This document shows positions 53,501 through 59,301 of a stretch of DNA of 64,000 nt, piece by piece; within the stretch, counting starts at the first letter, position 1; each line of letters starts with the position of its first letter. The notes beneath the pieces are model-generated. The model saw nothing but the letters and a program-made list of their open reading frames with translations. It searched no databases and was not told where the DNA came from. The translations under genes and the position numbers were made by a program. The DNA is from Forficula auricularia (Eukaryota; Arthropoda; Insecta; Dermaptera; Forficulidae), in contig JALMQS010000055.1 in NCBI GenBank assembly GCA_024734495.1, forward strand, positions 13,662,863 through 13,726,862, in the 5' to 3' direction.

Positions 53501-53508
53501 CGAAACAT
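44493..53508 (-). CDS. Odorant-binding protein (classic six-cysteine PBP/GOBP family), seven coding exons
   Basis: Assembled from splice sites and homology. Exons on the minus strand are 53508-53452, 50881-50812, 49888-49836, 49496-49458, 47251-47137, 45282-45218 and 44522-44493, giving 142 codons. All six introns are GT-AG and the phases (0,1,0,0,1,0) join in frame. Residues 1-~18 are a hydrophobic signal peptide ending GAEA. The mature part has cysteines spaced C-x26-C-x3-C-x42-C-x10-C-x8-C, the classic insect OBP pattern, including CFMNC and C-x8-C. Such proteins fold into six helices held by three disulfides and carry hydrophobic ligands in sensillar lymph or other secreted fluids. Length (~124 residues mature) matches the family. 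A TATA box (53559-53566) and a poly(A) signal (44408-44413) flank it. Ligand, tissue and orthologue cannot be told from sequence. The introns are unusually rich in transposons. Confidence 0.94.
44523..45217 (-). other. OBP intron 6
   Basis: 695 nt with GTAATC donor and TTTCAG acceptor. No transposon or ORF recognised inside. Confidence 0.75.
45218..45282 (-). CDS. OBP exon 6: C5-x8-C6 motif
   Basis: Sixty-five nt, entered in phase 1 (G|TA = Val) and ending in phase 0 at GTAATC. It encodes KPEDNECDQAKKLYNCM; the two cysteines are exactly eight residues apart, the family hallmark. Confidence 0.93.
45797..46180. mobile_element. Foldback MITE with ~150-bp inverted arms
   Basis: The left arm (about 45797-45950) and right arm (about 46030-46180) are near-perfect inverted copies. 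Both contain CCGACTTCAAAAAATTAAAT-like sequence (one base changed in the left arm), a TTATTTAGTTACAACTAAAC block and a second GAAGTCGGT-type block at the inner end. The ~80-nt spacer is unique. No coding capacity. Exact ends and a target-site duplication are not certain. A related single arm lies at 50602-50767. Confidence 0.85.
46417..46634. repeat. Inverted repeat A, arms ~79 bp
   Basis: The left arm 46417-46496 begins CAGTGGAAGCAAAGATTTAA, and the right arm 46556-46634 is its inverted copy with few mismatches. The loop (46497-46555) contains the left arm of a second, overlapping palindrome, so this is a nested foldback structure. Confidence 0.85.
46503..46912. repeat. Inverted repeat B, arms ~52 bp, enclosing several hairpins
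   Basis: The arm at 46503-46555 (AAGGACCAATCATAGATTTT in its core) is inverted at 46861-46912. Between them are the right arm of repeat A, a small hairpin at about 46690-46726 (TTTTCACT paired with AGTGAAAA) and the tRNA-like hairpin. The whole block looks like a MITE derivative or nested MITEs. Confidence 0.8.
46744..46852 (+). other. Hairpin enclosing a tRNA-like sequence with a pol III B-box
   Basis: A 72-nt tRNA-like core (46763-46834) has complementary ends (TTTGTCTT with GGGACGAA), a T-arm TTGGG-TTCGATT-CCTAA and a perfect B-box GGTTCGATTCC (46812-46822). Its D and anticodon arms do not fold canonically (the candidate anticodon stem CAAGC/GCTTG has a 9-nt loop), so it is not a functional tRNA gene. 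It is bracketed by a stem of ~17 bp (TTGCATGTCAGAGAG with CTCTCTGATATGCAA). It could be a tRNA-derived SINE head captured in a foldback element. Confidence 0.6.
47137..47251 (-). CDS. OBP exon 5: helices between C3 and C4
   Basis: A 115-nt exon after a T-rich acceptor, ending in phase 1 at GTAAGA. It encodes HKNGKFDL, a helical stretch and the fourth cysteine in EICAKH. The C3-C4 distance becomes 42 residues, within the family range. Confidence 0.92.
47461..47503 (-). ncRNA. Minimal type I hammerhead ribozyme motif, Penelope-like
   Basis: Read on the minus strand the order is AAACTC, CTGATGA, a stem-II hairpin (GGA/TCC, 47490-47477), GAAA, TATATT, GAGTTT. AAACTC and GAGTTT form a perfect 6-bp stem I. 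CTGATGA and GAAA are the invariant core, and stem III is minimal (one A-T pair with a 4-nt loop), placing a U as the cleavage-site nucleotide. Minimal type I hammerheads of this form are known from Penelope-like elements. Flanking minus-strand sequence (about 47400-47600) is probably the terminal part of such an element. Self-cleavage is inferred from sequence only. Confidence 0.8.
47955..48320 (+). pseudogene. C-terminal fragment of a Jockey/CR1-like LINE reverse transcriptase protein
   Basis: This 121-codon frame matches the region after the RT domain in Jockey/CR1-type LINEs: FIYKIKNQLAPEYL, then THSYGTRQRNDF, then FYKGLRAYNNIP and a final FKREMRLLL. It has no catalytic RT motif and starts abruptly at the inner edge of the left inverted repeat, so it is a 5'-truncated copy. 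It is not part of the OBP gene, which runs on the other strand. Confidence 0.85.
48321..49010 (+). repeat. LINE 3' UTR, end region duplicated in tandem
   Basis: After the LINE stop codon comes an AT-rich UTR. Its terminal part occurs twice: about 48519-48700 and 48818-49010. Each copy has CTTTGTATCTCAAAATTGAA and ends in GCTAATAAAG followed by TTATTATT-type repeats, the usual 3' tail of these LINEs. The duplication could be a second insertion at the tail of the first or a local tandem duplication. Confidence 0.75.
49458..49496 (-). CDS. OBP exon 4: C2-x3-C3 motif
   Basis: A 39-nt exon with TTTTTAG acceptor and GTAAGT donor encoding CFMNCLLDSHMDF. The C-x3-C signature of insect OBPs is unmistakable despite the tiny size. 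Confidence 0.93.
49497..49835 (-). other. OBP intron 3
   Basis: 339 nt, GTAAGT donor and TTTTTAG acceptor, AT-rich, nothing recognised. It is the shortest intron of the gene and apparently free of transposons. Confidence 0.85.
49836..49888 (-). CDS. OBP exon 3
   Basis: Fifty-three nt between a TTTTATAG acceptor and a GTAAGT donor. It encodes an EELKRF block and the stretch up to the second cysteine. The split Glu codon (G|AG) joins exon 2 in frame. Confidence 0.88.
49985..50256 (+). mobile_element. 3' end of a Jockey/CR1-like LINE
   Basis: The frame encoding FKRKLKEYI (about 50065-50091) matches the last residues of Jockey/CR1-type LINE proteins. An AT-rich UTR follows and ends in a (TCAA)n tail at about 50238-50255. 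Short and decayed. Confidence 0.6.
50257..50575 (+). pseudogene. Decayed C-terminal RT fragment of a Jockey/CR1-like LINE
   Basis: The plus-strand frame contains SHLWRNTSKHSLATLDAFQK followed by RAIRL, the conserved block after the RT domain in these LINEs (ancestral form like HLWGGAPKSSL..LD..QKRAIRL). It hits a stop at 50493; related coding sequence (LATLARFNRVF) continues in another frame to about 50570. Both ends are truncated. Confidence 0.75.
50602..50767. mobile_element. Single arm of the foldback MITE seen at 45797-46180
   Basis: It shares CCGACTTCAAAAA, TTAAATGCAACAAATAAAAT, CTAAAAGGTATAAAATAATT and the TTATCTTATTTAGTTAC block with the left arm of the 45797-46180 element, and ends at a TTTTGAAGTCG block. 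The other arm is absent, so this is a half element or solo arm. A purine-rich insertion sits at about 50660-50690. Confidence 0.75.
50812..50881 (-). CDS. OBP exon 2: helix 1 and first cysteine
   Basis: Seventy nt after a TTTTTTAG acceptor, ending in phase 1 at GTAATG. It encodes an acidic start (EDNKEF) and the first conserved cysteine in KACRAKHP, the usual start of the OBP domain. Confidence 0.9.
50963..51100. repeat. Short direct duplication, unit ~98 bp
   Basis: TGTTAAATT followed by a TTTCTCTATAA block and AATAATT occurs at about 50963-51000 and again at 51061-51100 with a few differences. Confidence 0.6.
51390..51749 (+). pseudogene. Penelope-like GIY-YIG endonuclease fragment
   Basis: A 120-codon open frame with no start Met, ending at TGA 51749. 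It begins CEAIYIVQTGRSFKKRHKEH, matching the second half of the GIY-YIG endonuclease domain of Penelope-like elements (usual form YIGQTGR.F..R..EH). The G of YIG is V here, and the preceding GIY strand and the whole RT are missing because the frame begins right at the inverted repeat. The C-terminal ~90 residues are the normal linker and tail. It is a 5'-truncated, non-functional copy, although its frame remains open. Confidence 0.82.
51930..51974 (+). ncRNA. Degenerate hammerhead ribozyme motif in the Penelope-like fragment
   Basis: Core CTGAAGA (51934-51940; the fifth position is variable in hammerheads), a stem II GGGTT/AGCCC, then GAAA (51955-51958), a TATATATATT minimal stem III, and a short stem I of only TTC/GAA. 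The order and sequence parallel the better-preserved motif at 47461-47503. The weak stem I suggests reduced or no activity. Confidence 0.6.
52366..52388. repeat. (AAAT)n microsatellite
   Basis: Five to six AATA units in OBP intron 1. Confidence 0.85.
52647..53230. mobile_element. ~600-bp noncoding repeat, copy 1
   Basis: Bounded by ACTTTACCATA (52647-52657) and its inverse TATGGTAAAGT (53220-53230). It includes the blocks AAAACGGCTGAAACTAA, TGTGCGTTACCAAATTTTGT, GACGAGCTAGCTCAAAAACT and TTTTGTATACATAATCAGTG, all found inverted at 57950-58553. No coding capacity. It looks like a non-autonomous DNA element, family unassigned. It lies in OBP intron 1. Confidence 0.85.
53231..53451. other. Repeat-free 5' end of OBP intron 1
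   Basis: AT-rich DNA between the ~600-bp repeat and exon 1; nothing recognised. Confidence 0.5.
53452..53508 (-). CDS. OBP exon 1: signal peptide
   Basis: Nineteen codons from the ATG at 53508, phase 0, followed by a strong GTAAGT donor. The product starts MFRL, has a hydrophobic core and ends GAEA-V, so signal peptidase cleavage after AEA is likely. The ATG is ~50 nt downstream of a TATA box. Confidence 0.93.
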
Positions 53509-53558
53509 TGTTCGGAGACTCAATTTTCGCGAATATGATTTTTGTATATCGATTTGAG

Positions 53559-53566
53559 TATATATA
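53559..53566 (-). promoter_or_regulatory. TATA box of the OBP gene
   Basis: TATATATA on the minus strand, 50 nt upstream of the ATG. Transcription would start near 53530, giving a short 5' UTR, common for insect OBP genes. A similar box and spacing precede the divergent exon at 60582. Confidence 0.6.
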
Positions 53567-54002
53567 CGACTAGTTCAAGGTTGAATACAGATTGCATGCC
53601 ATTTACACTTATAATGAGAGATTTCTTCTAATATAATTAAAAAAGATAAATGAATAGATATAATATACTATTAAGTTATTTTTTTGCTAAGGTAATCTTG
53701 TTCGTTTCATTCACAATGAATTAAGAAGAAGAAACTAGTATTAAGAGTTATATAATGAATTTAATTCTATGGTCCTAAAAATATTTATATATAAAACCTT
53801 AACGCGATAAAAGAAGTTTCGGGCTCACTAAAAAAAGGTTTCTTAATATTCATTTTTTGAGAAAGATTTTAACATATTCTGTAAATAGTAGTAATTCTCC
53901 TAAGAGAATCTATATATTTATACATAATCCAGAAATCACTCAAAAGCAAAATGATTTTTATTTTATTTTAATTAATAAAGCAGAATATTGAATAAAGCCA
54001 TC
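53567..54002. other. Upstream region of the OBP gene, nothing recognised
   Basis: AT-rich DNA between the TATA box and the hAT-type MITE. It may hold regulatory sites, but none can be named. Confidence 0.5.
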
Positions 54003-54010
54003 GTTAGAAA

Positions 54011-54292
54011 CAGTGGCGTAACAATAGGAGGGCAGGAGGAGCAATAATTGGGAATATGGGATGCGAGACATTTAGAGATGTCAAACAGGTGGCGGGGGAC
54101 AGAGCCGAGTGGAGACAGGTGGTTGCGTCAAACCAGTCTTAGGACTGTAAACTCAATAATGATGATGACGAGCAAAATGCCACGGACCCCGGCCGGAAGA
54201 TCCTGACATTTTTATTATTACAAAATTTACATTGAAAGGCCCCATCCTATGAATTTGCCACGGGCCTCAGCGGTATAATTACGCCACTGATG
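54011..54292. mobile_element. hAT-type MITE carrying a LINE 3' end
   Basis: Termini CAGTGGCGTAAC (54011) and TTACGCCACTG (to 54289) are inverted, typical of hAT elements. GTTAGAAA occurs immediately before (54003-54010) and at 54293-54300, an 8-bp target-site duplication as expected for hAT, with ATG (54290-54292) between the right terminus and the duplication. The interior at about 54080-54150 encodes VKQVAGDRAEWRQVVASNQ then a stop, the typical C-terminus of a LINE protein, followed by an ATG-rich tail (54159-54172). Confidence 0.75.
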
Positions 54293-54300
54293 GTTAGAAA

Positions 54301-54512
54301 TAATAAACTAGGTTCAAATTAGTTTAAATATTGCAGATAAAAAAAGACGGAGATAAATTAAAAAACTTAAAATCAAAAATTCATTTCCCATTTTTGAAAA
54401 GAAATTACTCATTTACCACTATCTTGAAATTAGGCGTTCCAGAAGTTTACTATAAGTTAAATTTCTGTGTATATTCAAAATATTTTGAAGCCAATTTTTA
54501 GTGTTTCGTTCG
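54301..54512. other. Unassigned DNA between the MITE and the Gypsy element
   Basis: No ORF or terminus recognised. It ends in GTTCG (54508-54512), one copy of the LTR-element target-site duplication. Confidence 0.5.
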
Positions 54513-54745
54513 TGTAATGTATGATGGATTGAACTGGAGGAGCCGGGGAAGCGGAGATTGATGAATTAAGTACGCCTGCAGTAATTTATATATATACTAT
54601 TTATTACACAATTAAATTAAATAAGTTACATCGAAGGCTCTTGTTTAGCGAATGTTTGTTTATTTTACTAATGTTTATTTATCGTCACTGGGCAACTGGT
54701 TGCCAACGAATAATATAAACTCCAACTAGTATAAAATACATAACA
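54513..54745 (-). repeat. 3' LTR of the Gypsy element
   Basis: 233 bp, nearly identical to the 5' LTR. Differences seen: one C/G, one A/G and one extra A near the outer end. Confidence 0.95.
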
Positions 54746-54762
54746 ATTCTCCGACACTTAAT

Positions 54763-55866
54763 TTAATTGTTGTAGTTTAACCGGATTACAGGTTTCCGCG
54801 TTCTTTCCGATCGTCGTAACGGCATCGGCGTTGGAGGTCCTGTTTCTACTGGTGGTTGTACATCTTTGTTTTGAGGTTGATTTGTTTCTACTGGTGGTTG
54901 TACATCTTTGTTTTGAGGTTGATTTTCGTTTCCCTTAGTCTCTGGGCTTGAAGTAGGGCTTGAGTGTTCTATTATCCTTGTTCTGTATTTTATAGGAGGT
55001 GTTGGTTTATCTTCTAAATGTTCTTGAGTTTGAGGTGTTGGTGTATTCAGATGTAGGTTTATTTGAGGAGTGATTTTGTCGACTTGTGTTTTGGCTAACT
55101 GATCTATGTGTCTTTTTATAATGTACCCGTGATCGAGTTCAATTAGGTAGTGTAATTTTCCTAATCGTTCTATCACTGTACCAAATTTCCAGAGTCCGGA
55201 TGATGTATAGTTCCTTGATTGCACTCTGTCGCCAAGCTGTAATTCTCTTATTTTATGGCATTGATCTGTGTTAGTTTGTCGCATTTGTGGTTTGATTAAG
55301 TCGAGCCTGGATCGAAGTTTTCTTTTCAGGTATAATTCAGCAGGTGTTTTACCGCCTTCCAGTGGTGTATCTCGATATTTGAAAAGAAATTTAATTAATT
55401 TGTCTTTGATTGTTCCTTGTTCATTTACCATTGATTTCATTTTATTTTTAAAATTTTGTATCATTCGTTCTGCTTGTCCGTTCGTGGCGGGATGGTTCGG
55501 GGCACTAAATTTTTGTTCTATTCCATTTCTCTTGCAGAATGTTACGAATTCTTGTGATTTAAATATAGTTGCGTTATCTGTGACAAGTATGTGTGGTAGT
55601 CCATTTCTTGAGAATATTTCTGTTAATGAATCTATTGTTGAATTTGACGTTGGCGGGTATTTAGACATCGTAATTTCTAACCATTTCGTTTTTTGCGTCG
55701 ACCACAATAAAAAAGTAATTATTCTTGAAGGGGCCTGCATAGTCAGCATGTATACGTTGCCAGGGCTGTTCTGGTTCTTCCCACTTGTGTGTTGGCACTT
55801 TGGCTGGATTTTTCTTAACTTGAGCGCAGTCTTGACAAGATTTGACCATATTTTCAATATCTTCAT
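54763..55866 (-). pseudogene. Integrase core and C-terminal part of pol
   Basis: The meaningful part starts after about residue 58, where it resumes the integrase broken at 55689-55694. D97 (in LVTDNATIF) and E133 (in NGQAERMIQ) are the second and third catalytic residues, exactly 35 residues apart as in D,D(35)E retroviral-type integrases; the first D is in the other frame (HADYAGPF). YRDTPLEGGKTPAELYL and a GPY/F-like module (KFGTVIERLGKLHYLIELD) follow. The Pro/Gln-rich tail has a 14-residue unit (NQPQNKDVQPPVET) repeated twice, a 42-nt tandem duplication at 54842 and 54884. Residues 1-58 are an out-of-frame artefact. Integrase inserts the element's cDNA into the host genome. Confidence 0.9.
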
Positions 55867-56953
55867 CGATTTTTGGCCAATAGCATAAGGATCGTGCTAT
55901 GCTTTTCATTTTCACCATACCTATGTGCGTAGAATGTAGTTCTTTTAAAATTGCTGGACGTAATACTTTCGGAATGACAACTCGAATTCCTCTTAATATA
56001 ACTCCTGAATGAACACTATATTCTGCGTTCATTATTTCTCCGTTGAGTAATTTTGTTTTCATTTCAATTAATTCAATGTCTTTATTTGTTTCGGAGCGGA
56101 TATGTTCTACGGTAATTGGATCATTATTGGATATGGTATTGATTTGTATTTGATTTAGATTTATTTTTAAATTTCGTATCCATGTTCTTCCTAAAATTGA
56201 TGAATAATGTCCTTTTACAATGTATATTTCTTCGATTGATTCAATTCCGTTATATTTTACATGAACATGTGCAATTCCTTTAGGTTGGAAACGTTCACCT
56301 GTATAAGTATTAAAATAGATTGACGTAGGTTTGATAGGATTATTAATATTTAATTTATTGTATTTTTCTTCTGAAATTATTGTTACAGCACTACCAGAGT
56401 CAATTTCAAATAGTTCTGTTTTATTTTCAATTTTAATTTTAATTTGAAATTTTTTATCGATATTCCTTATTTTATTTATATTTGCAATCTGTATTTTATT
56501 ATTATTTTTCTCAATATATTTAATTTCGTACTCATCCATTTCTGTTGAATTTTCTATTGAATAGATCCCTCTACGTTGATTCCTTCTTGATTTGATACAA
56601 ACTTTGCTTAAATGTCCATTCTTCCTGCACAATTTGCAATTTAATTTCTTTTTGATACGGCACTCTCTTGCTAGATGATTGTTCTTCCCGCAACACAGGC
56701 AGATATTTTCCAAACCTAATTCGGATAAGAATGTTCTTGATGGATTATTTCTTCTATTTTTAATTTTATTATTTATGTTATTTATACATTTCTTTAAAGG
56801 TTTCGGGGAATCTTGATATGTACTAGATTTATTATTTTGATTTATTTTTGTCCCATGGTAATTTTCATCATTTTGTTTTTTAGCTGCTTCGAGCTTTTTC
56901 GAATTGGGCTTCGTCATCTTGTTGAAGAATTTTTTCTCTAATGGTGACGTCAT
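55661..56953 (-). pseudogene. Nucleocapsid-protease-integrase N-terminus, RT/RNase H deleted
   Basis: 430 codons. Two CCHC zinc knuckles (C85-C88-H93-C98 and C106-C109-H114-C119) bind element RNA. The aspartic protease follows, with catalytic DSGS at 185-188 and ILGR at 253-256. The integrase zinc-binding domain (H340, H343, C373, C376) comes only ~85 residues later, leading into the first catalytic Asp (D404 in HADYAGPF). RT and RNase H normally take ~450-500 residues between these; here the junction at about residues 270-290 is in frame. The frame goes wrong after VVDAK because of one extra A in a six-base run (plus-strand T run 55689-55694). Its upstream end overlaps gag in another frame. 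Confidence 0.92.
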
Positions 56954-57512
56954 GTATTCCTCGAATGAATTGAGCTAGCAGTATATCGTTATACGCCTTT
57001 TTACAATTTGTACAATTCCATTTACACGATTTTGAAATTTTCTTTAATTCCGCAATGTACGATGTTATTGTTTCCTCGGGTTTTTGTTTACACGATAAAA
57101 AATTGTGTCTTTCTGTGTGCACATTTTGAATAGGACAAAGAAATTTTTCTAATAAAGCCATTAATTCTTTATATGTTTTTGAATTGGGCTTTTCTGGTGC
57201 TGTGAGGCTTGATAACAATTGATAATGTTTTGTGCCAAGGCAATTTATTAATATTTTTGCTTTAGCGGTATTTGTTTCCTCGTCATTACCTGTGAGCTGT
57301 TTGAGTTCTAGAAAGTTCTCCAATCGTTCCCTGTATGTTTTAAAATCTTCCTGATCTTCATTAAATAATTCAAATTGTAAAGATTGTGTTGTTAAGACCT
57401 TTTTAAGCTTTGTTTCATCTTCTTCTTTTGTTGAATTCATTGCTTCGCACATTTTAATTATCGCTTCATTTTGTTTGGAAAGCGTTTCCATTAGAATTTT
57501 TAGTTCCGCCAT
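56880..57512 (-). CDS. Gag protein of the Gypsy element (capsid part)
   Basis: 210 codons, starting at the first ATG 46 nt after the 5' LTR. It forms the particle shell. The middle (QLFELFNEDQEDFKTYRERL-like region to FIRGIHDVTIREKI) matches Ty3/Gypsy retrotransposon gag. The zinc knuckles are not in this frame; they are in the overlapping downstream frame, offset by +1 (74-nt overlap). The frame ends KARSS, whereas related Gag proteins continue through a helix like the LEAAKK of the other frame. So this is either a +1 frameshift site or, more likely, a 2-nt deletion near 56885-56895. Confidence 0.88.
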   Translation of the reverse strand: MAELKILMETLSKQNEAIIKMCEAMNSTKEEDETKLKKVLTTQSLQFELFNEDQEDFKTYRERLENFLELKQLTGNDEETNTAKAKILINCLGTKHYQLLSSLTAPEKPNSKTYKELMALLEKFLCPIQNVHTERHNFLSCKQKPEETITSYIAELKKISKSCKWNCTNCKKAYNDILLAQFIRGIHDVTIREKILQQDDEAQFEKARSS

Positions 57513-57539
57513 TTTCGTAAATTTTTTTCCTTTCTTCTT

Positions 57540-57558
57540 CTTATTCTCGTCGCCAATT
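57540..57558 (-). promoter_or_regulatory. Primer-binding site of the Gypsy element
   Basis: Directly after the 5' LTR, the minus strand reads AATTGGCGACGAGAATAAG. TGGCGAC is the usual start of a tRNA-complementary primer site in insect Gypsy elements (the tRNA end would be ...GTCGCCA, perhaps a tRNA-Arg). The exact tRNA cannot be named. Confidence 0.55.
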
Positions 57559-57790
57559 TGTAATGTATGATGGATTGAACTGGAGGAGCCGGGGAAGCGG
57601 AGATTGATGAATTAAGTACGCCTGGAGTAATTTATATATGTACTATTTATTACACAATTAAATTAAATAAGTTACATCGAAGGCTCTTGTTTAGCGAATG
57701 TTTGTTTATTTTACTAATGTTTATTTATCGTCACTGGGCAACTGGTTGCCAACGAATAATATAAACTCCAACTAGTATAAATACATAACA
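57559..57790 (-). repeat. 5' LTR of the Gypsy element
   Basis: 232 bp, upstream of gag in the element's direction. Its outer side is followed by GTTCG, matching the other flank. It would contain the promoter; a TATA-like string is present, but the start site cannot be fixed. Confidence 0.95.
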
Positions 57791-57949
57791 GTTCGTAAAA
57801 CAGGATCCTATTTATTATTGCTATAATATCTATTTGTCTGTTAGAGCATTGTAGCTCGTAAACTAAGGTACAAACTTGAAATTTACAAGTTATTATGTAT
57901 TCATTTTCCATGAGATTAACAATCATATAAAATTTTAATCGGGATTAGT

Positions 57950-58553
57950 TTTTGCATTTTTAGGCTTCTGGGTTCCCACTGATTATGTATACAAAATTTG
58001 GTTGATTTTGGTAAATGGCCAAGATTTTCATTTTTTGACCCTACACCCCCCTTGGGTGGTTAGTTTTTGCATTTTTAGACTTCTGGGGTCCCACTGATTA
58101 TGTATACAAAATTTGGTTGAGTTTGCTCAAATGGACTAGATTTTTAATTTTTAACGCCCCCCCCCACCACCCCCTTAATTTTGGGTCGATATTCACCAAA
58201 ATCTAATCAGCTCTTAATAACAATGGACCAAAACTACGTGTGAAATTTGGTTTCGATATTCACACTAGTTTTTGAGCTAGCTCGTCCACAAAAATGTTGG
58301 TAACGCACAGACTATCGACCAGACAGACTAACTAACAGACATTTTGACAAAACAATTATTATCTCGAAAAATATAATTTTTTCGATGTTGACTTATTTGG
58401 GCTTTTTTGTAGAGCGAAATGCCATGGCTTCGCTCAATTTTTTTAATCAAAATAGTTTCAGCCGTTTTTGAGATATTTCGAAAAAAAGAAGGAAAAAAAC
58501 CACTTTTTTCATGCACGATTACAATACTTTACCATACCCTGTATGGTAAAGTA
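57950..58553. mobile_element. ~600-bp noncoding repeat, copy 2, inverted
   Basis: Inverted relative to 52647-53230. It shares the blocks GACGAGCTAGCTC (as its inverse), CACTGATTATGTATACAAAA and GTTTCAGCCGTTTTTGAGAT. The right end is a perfect hairpin: TACTTTACCATA (58525-58536) with TATGGTAAAGTA (58542-58553). The left part contains an internal duplication: the block with ACTGATTATGTATACAAAA appears at about 57977-58005 and 58091-58120, unit ~113 bp. Confidence 0.85.
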
Positions 58554-58936
58554 AAAAATAAAATTTGAAATACCAACATTTTAACACCAGACAAACTTTC
58601 TACAACTTTTCATTCTTCATTTGCTGCAAACCAAATCGTGACATAGAGACAAAAAATTAGAAAAATTAGAAAATGATTTTTCTTCACGTTGTAGACACTT
58701 TTGAAAGCACAGTGAAATTGAGTTGAATTATTAAAGCTTGGCAGTCAGTCTTCGCCTGCCTACCGGGTTAACATTATTAATCTCTTTATAATATATTTAT
58801 AGTAGCGTTTATAGCGAAATTAATAAATACTCCGTGCTTAGAGGTTGCCTATCTACAGGGGCTTGAGAGAAAGAATTAATTAAATCTATCACGTGGTCAG
58901 CCATGATCAACCTATGGCACGCCGAGCAGAGGTGTG
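58554..58936. other. Unassigned intergenic DNA
   Basis: No gene or element with definable ends. The stretch at about 58737-58775 is locally GC-richer but has no recognised identity. Confidence 0.5.
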
Positions 58937-59301
58937 AGGGGGCGTCCCTAAATTACTTGGGGCGATTTTTTACCCCCCCTAATCTCACGTGAGATTTTTC
59001 AAAATGTGTATTCTTAGTGTAAATACGTTAATCTGAGCTTGATTGCGTTGGATTTATTTAAAAAACATAATTTGCTTAATTGTTTTTATTTAAGTCTAGT
59101 TAAGGCTAGAATTATTATTATTATTATTATTATTACTTAATTTAACCTAGTTTTCTCGGAATTTTACACTGTTTCTTGCGAAAAAAATACGTGATATTTT
59201 CCGAGACTCCCCCCACTCCCTCTCCCCACATGAGATTGGATGAGATTCGGCTCGACCCCTTGCTCCCCTTAAACACCTCATGTATTTTATGGACGCCCCC
59301 T
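58937..59301. mobile_element. MITE with GGGGGCGTCC termini
   Basis: Terminal inverted repeats AGGGGGCGTCCCTAAATTAC (58937) and, inverted at 59278-59301, AGGGGGCGTCCATAAAATAC. This terminus is common in arthropod genomes, but I cannot assign the superfamily. Second-order inverted blocks lie inside (CTCACGTGAGAT near 58983 and ATGAGATT near 59230). No coding capacity; an (ATT)n tract sits at 59113-59135. Confidence 0.8.

Larger units (their letters stand above)
54513..57790 (-). mobile_element. Ty3/Gypsy LTR retrotransposon, lacking RT and RNase H
   Basis: Two direct LTRs (54513-54745 and 57559-57790), each TG...CA on the plus strand, flanked by the 5-bp duplication GTTCG (54508-54512 and 57791-57795). 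The element runs on the minus strand: short leader, gag, nucleocapsid, protease, integrase. The order and sequence fit Ty3/Gypsy, with resemblance to the group often annotated K02A2.6-like. At 3.28 kb it is ~1.5-2 kb short: the reverse transcriptase and RNase H between protease and integrase are absent. The LTRs differ at only two bases and one indel, so insertion is recent and must have used enzymes from another copy. Confidence 0.95.

Noticed and set aside
55268..55888. 206-codon plus-strand ORF
   Set aside because: Antisense shadow of Gypsy integrase.
57714..57926. 70-codon minus-strand ORF across the 5' LTR edge
   Set aside because: Spans the LTR and unrelated flank; no domain.
58328..58516. 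62-codon minus-strand ORF
   Set aside because: Lies within the noncoding ~600-bp repeat and is not open in copy 1.
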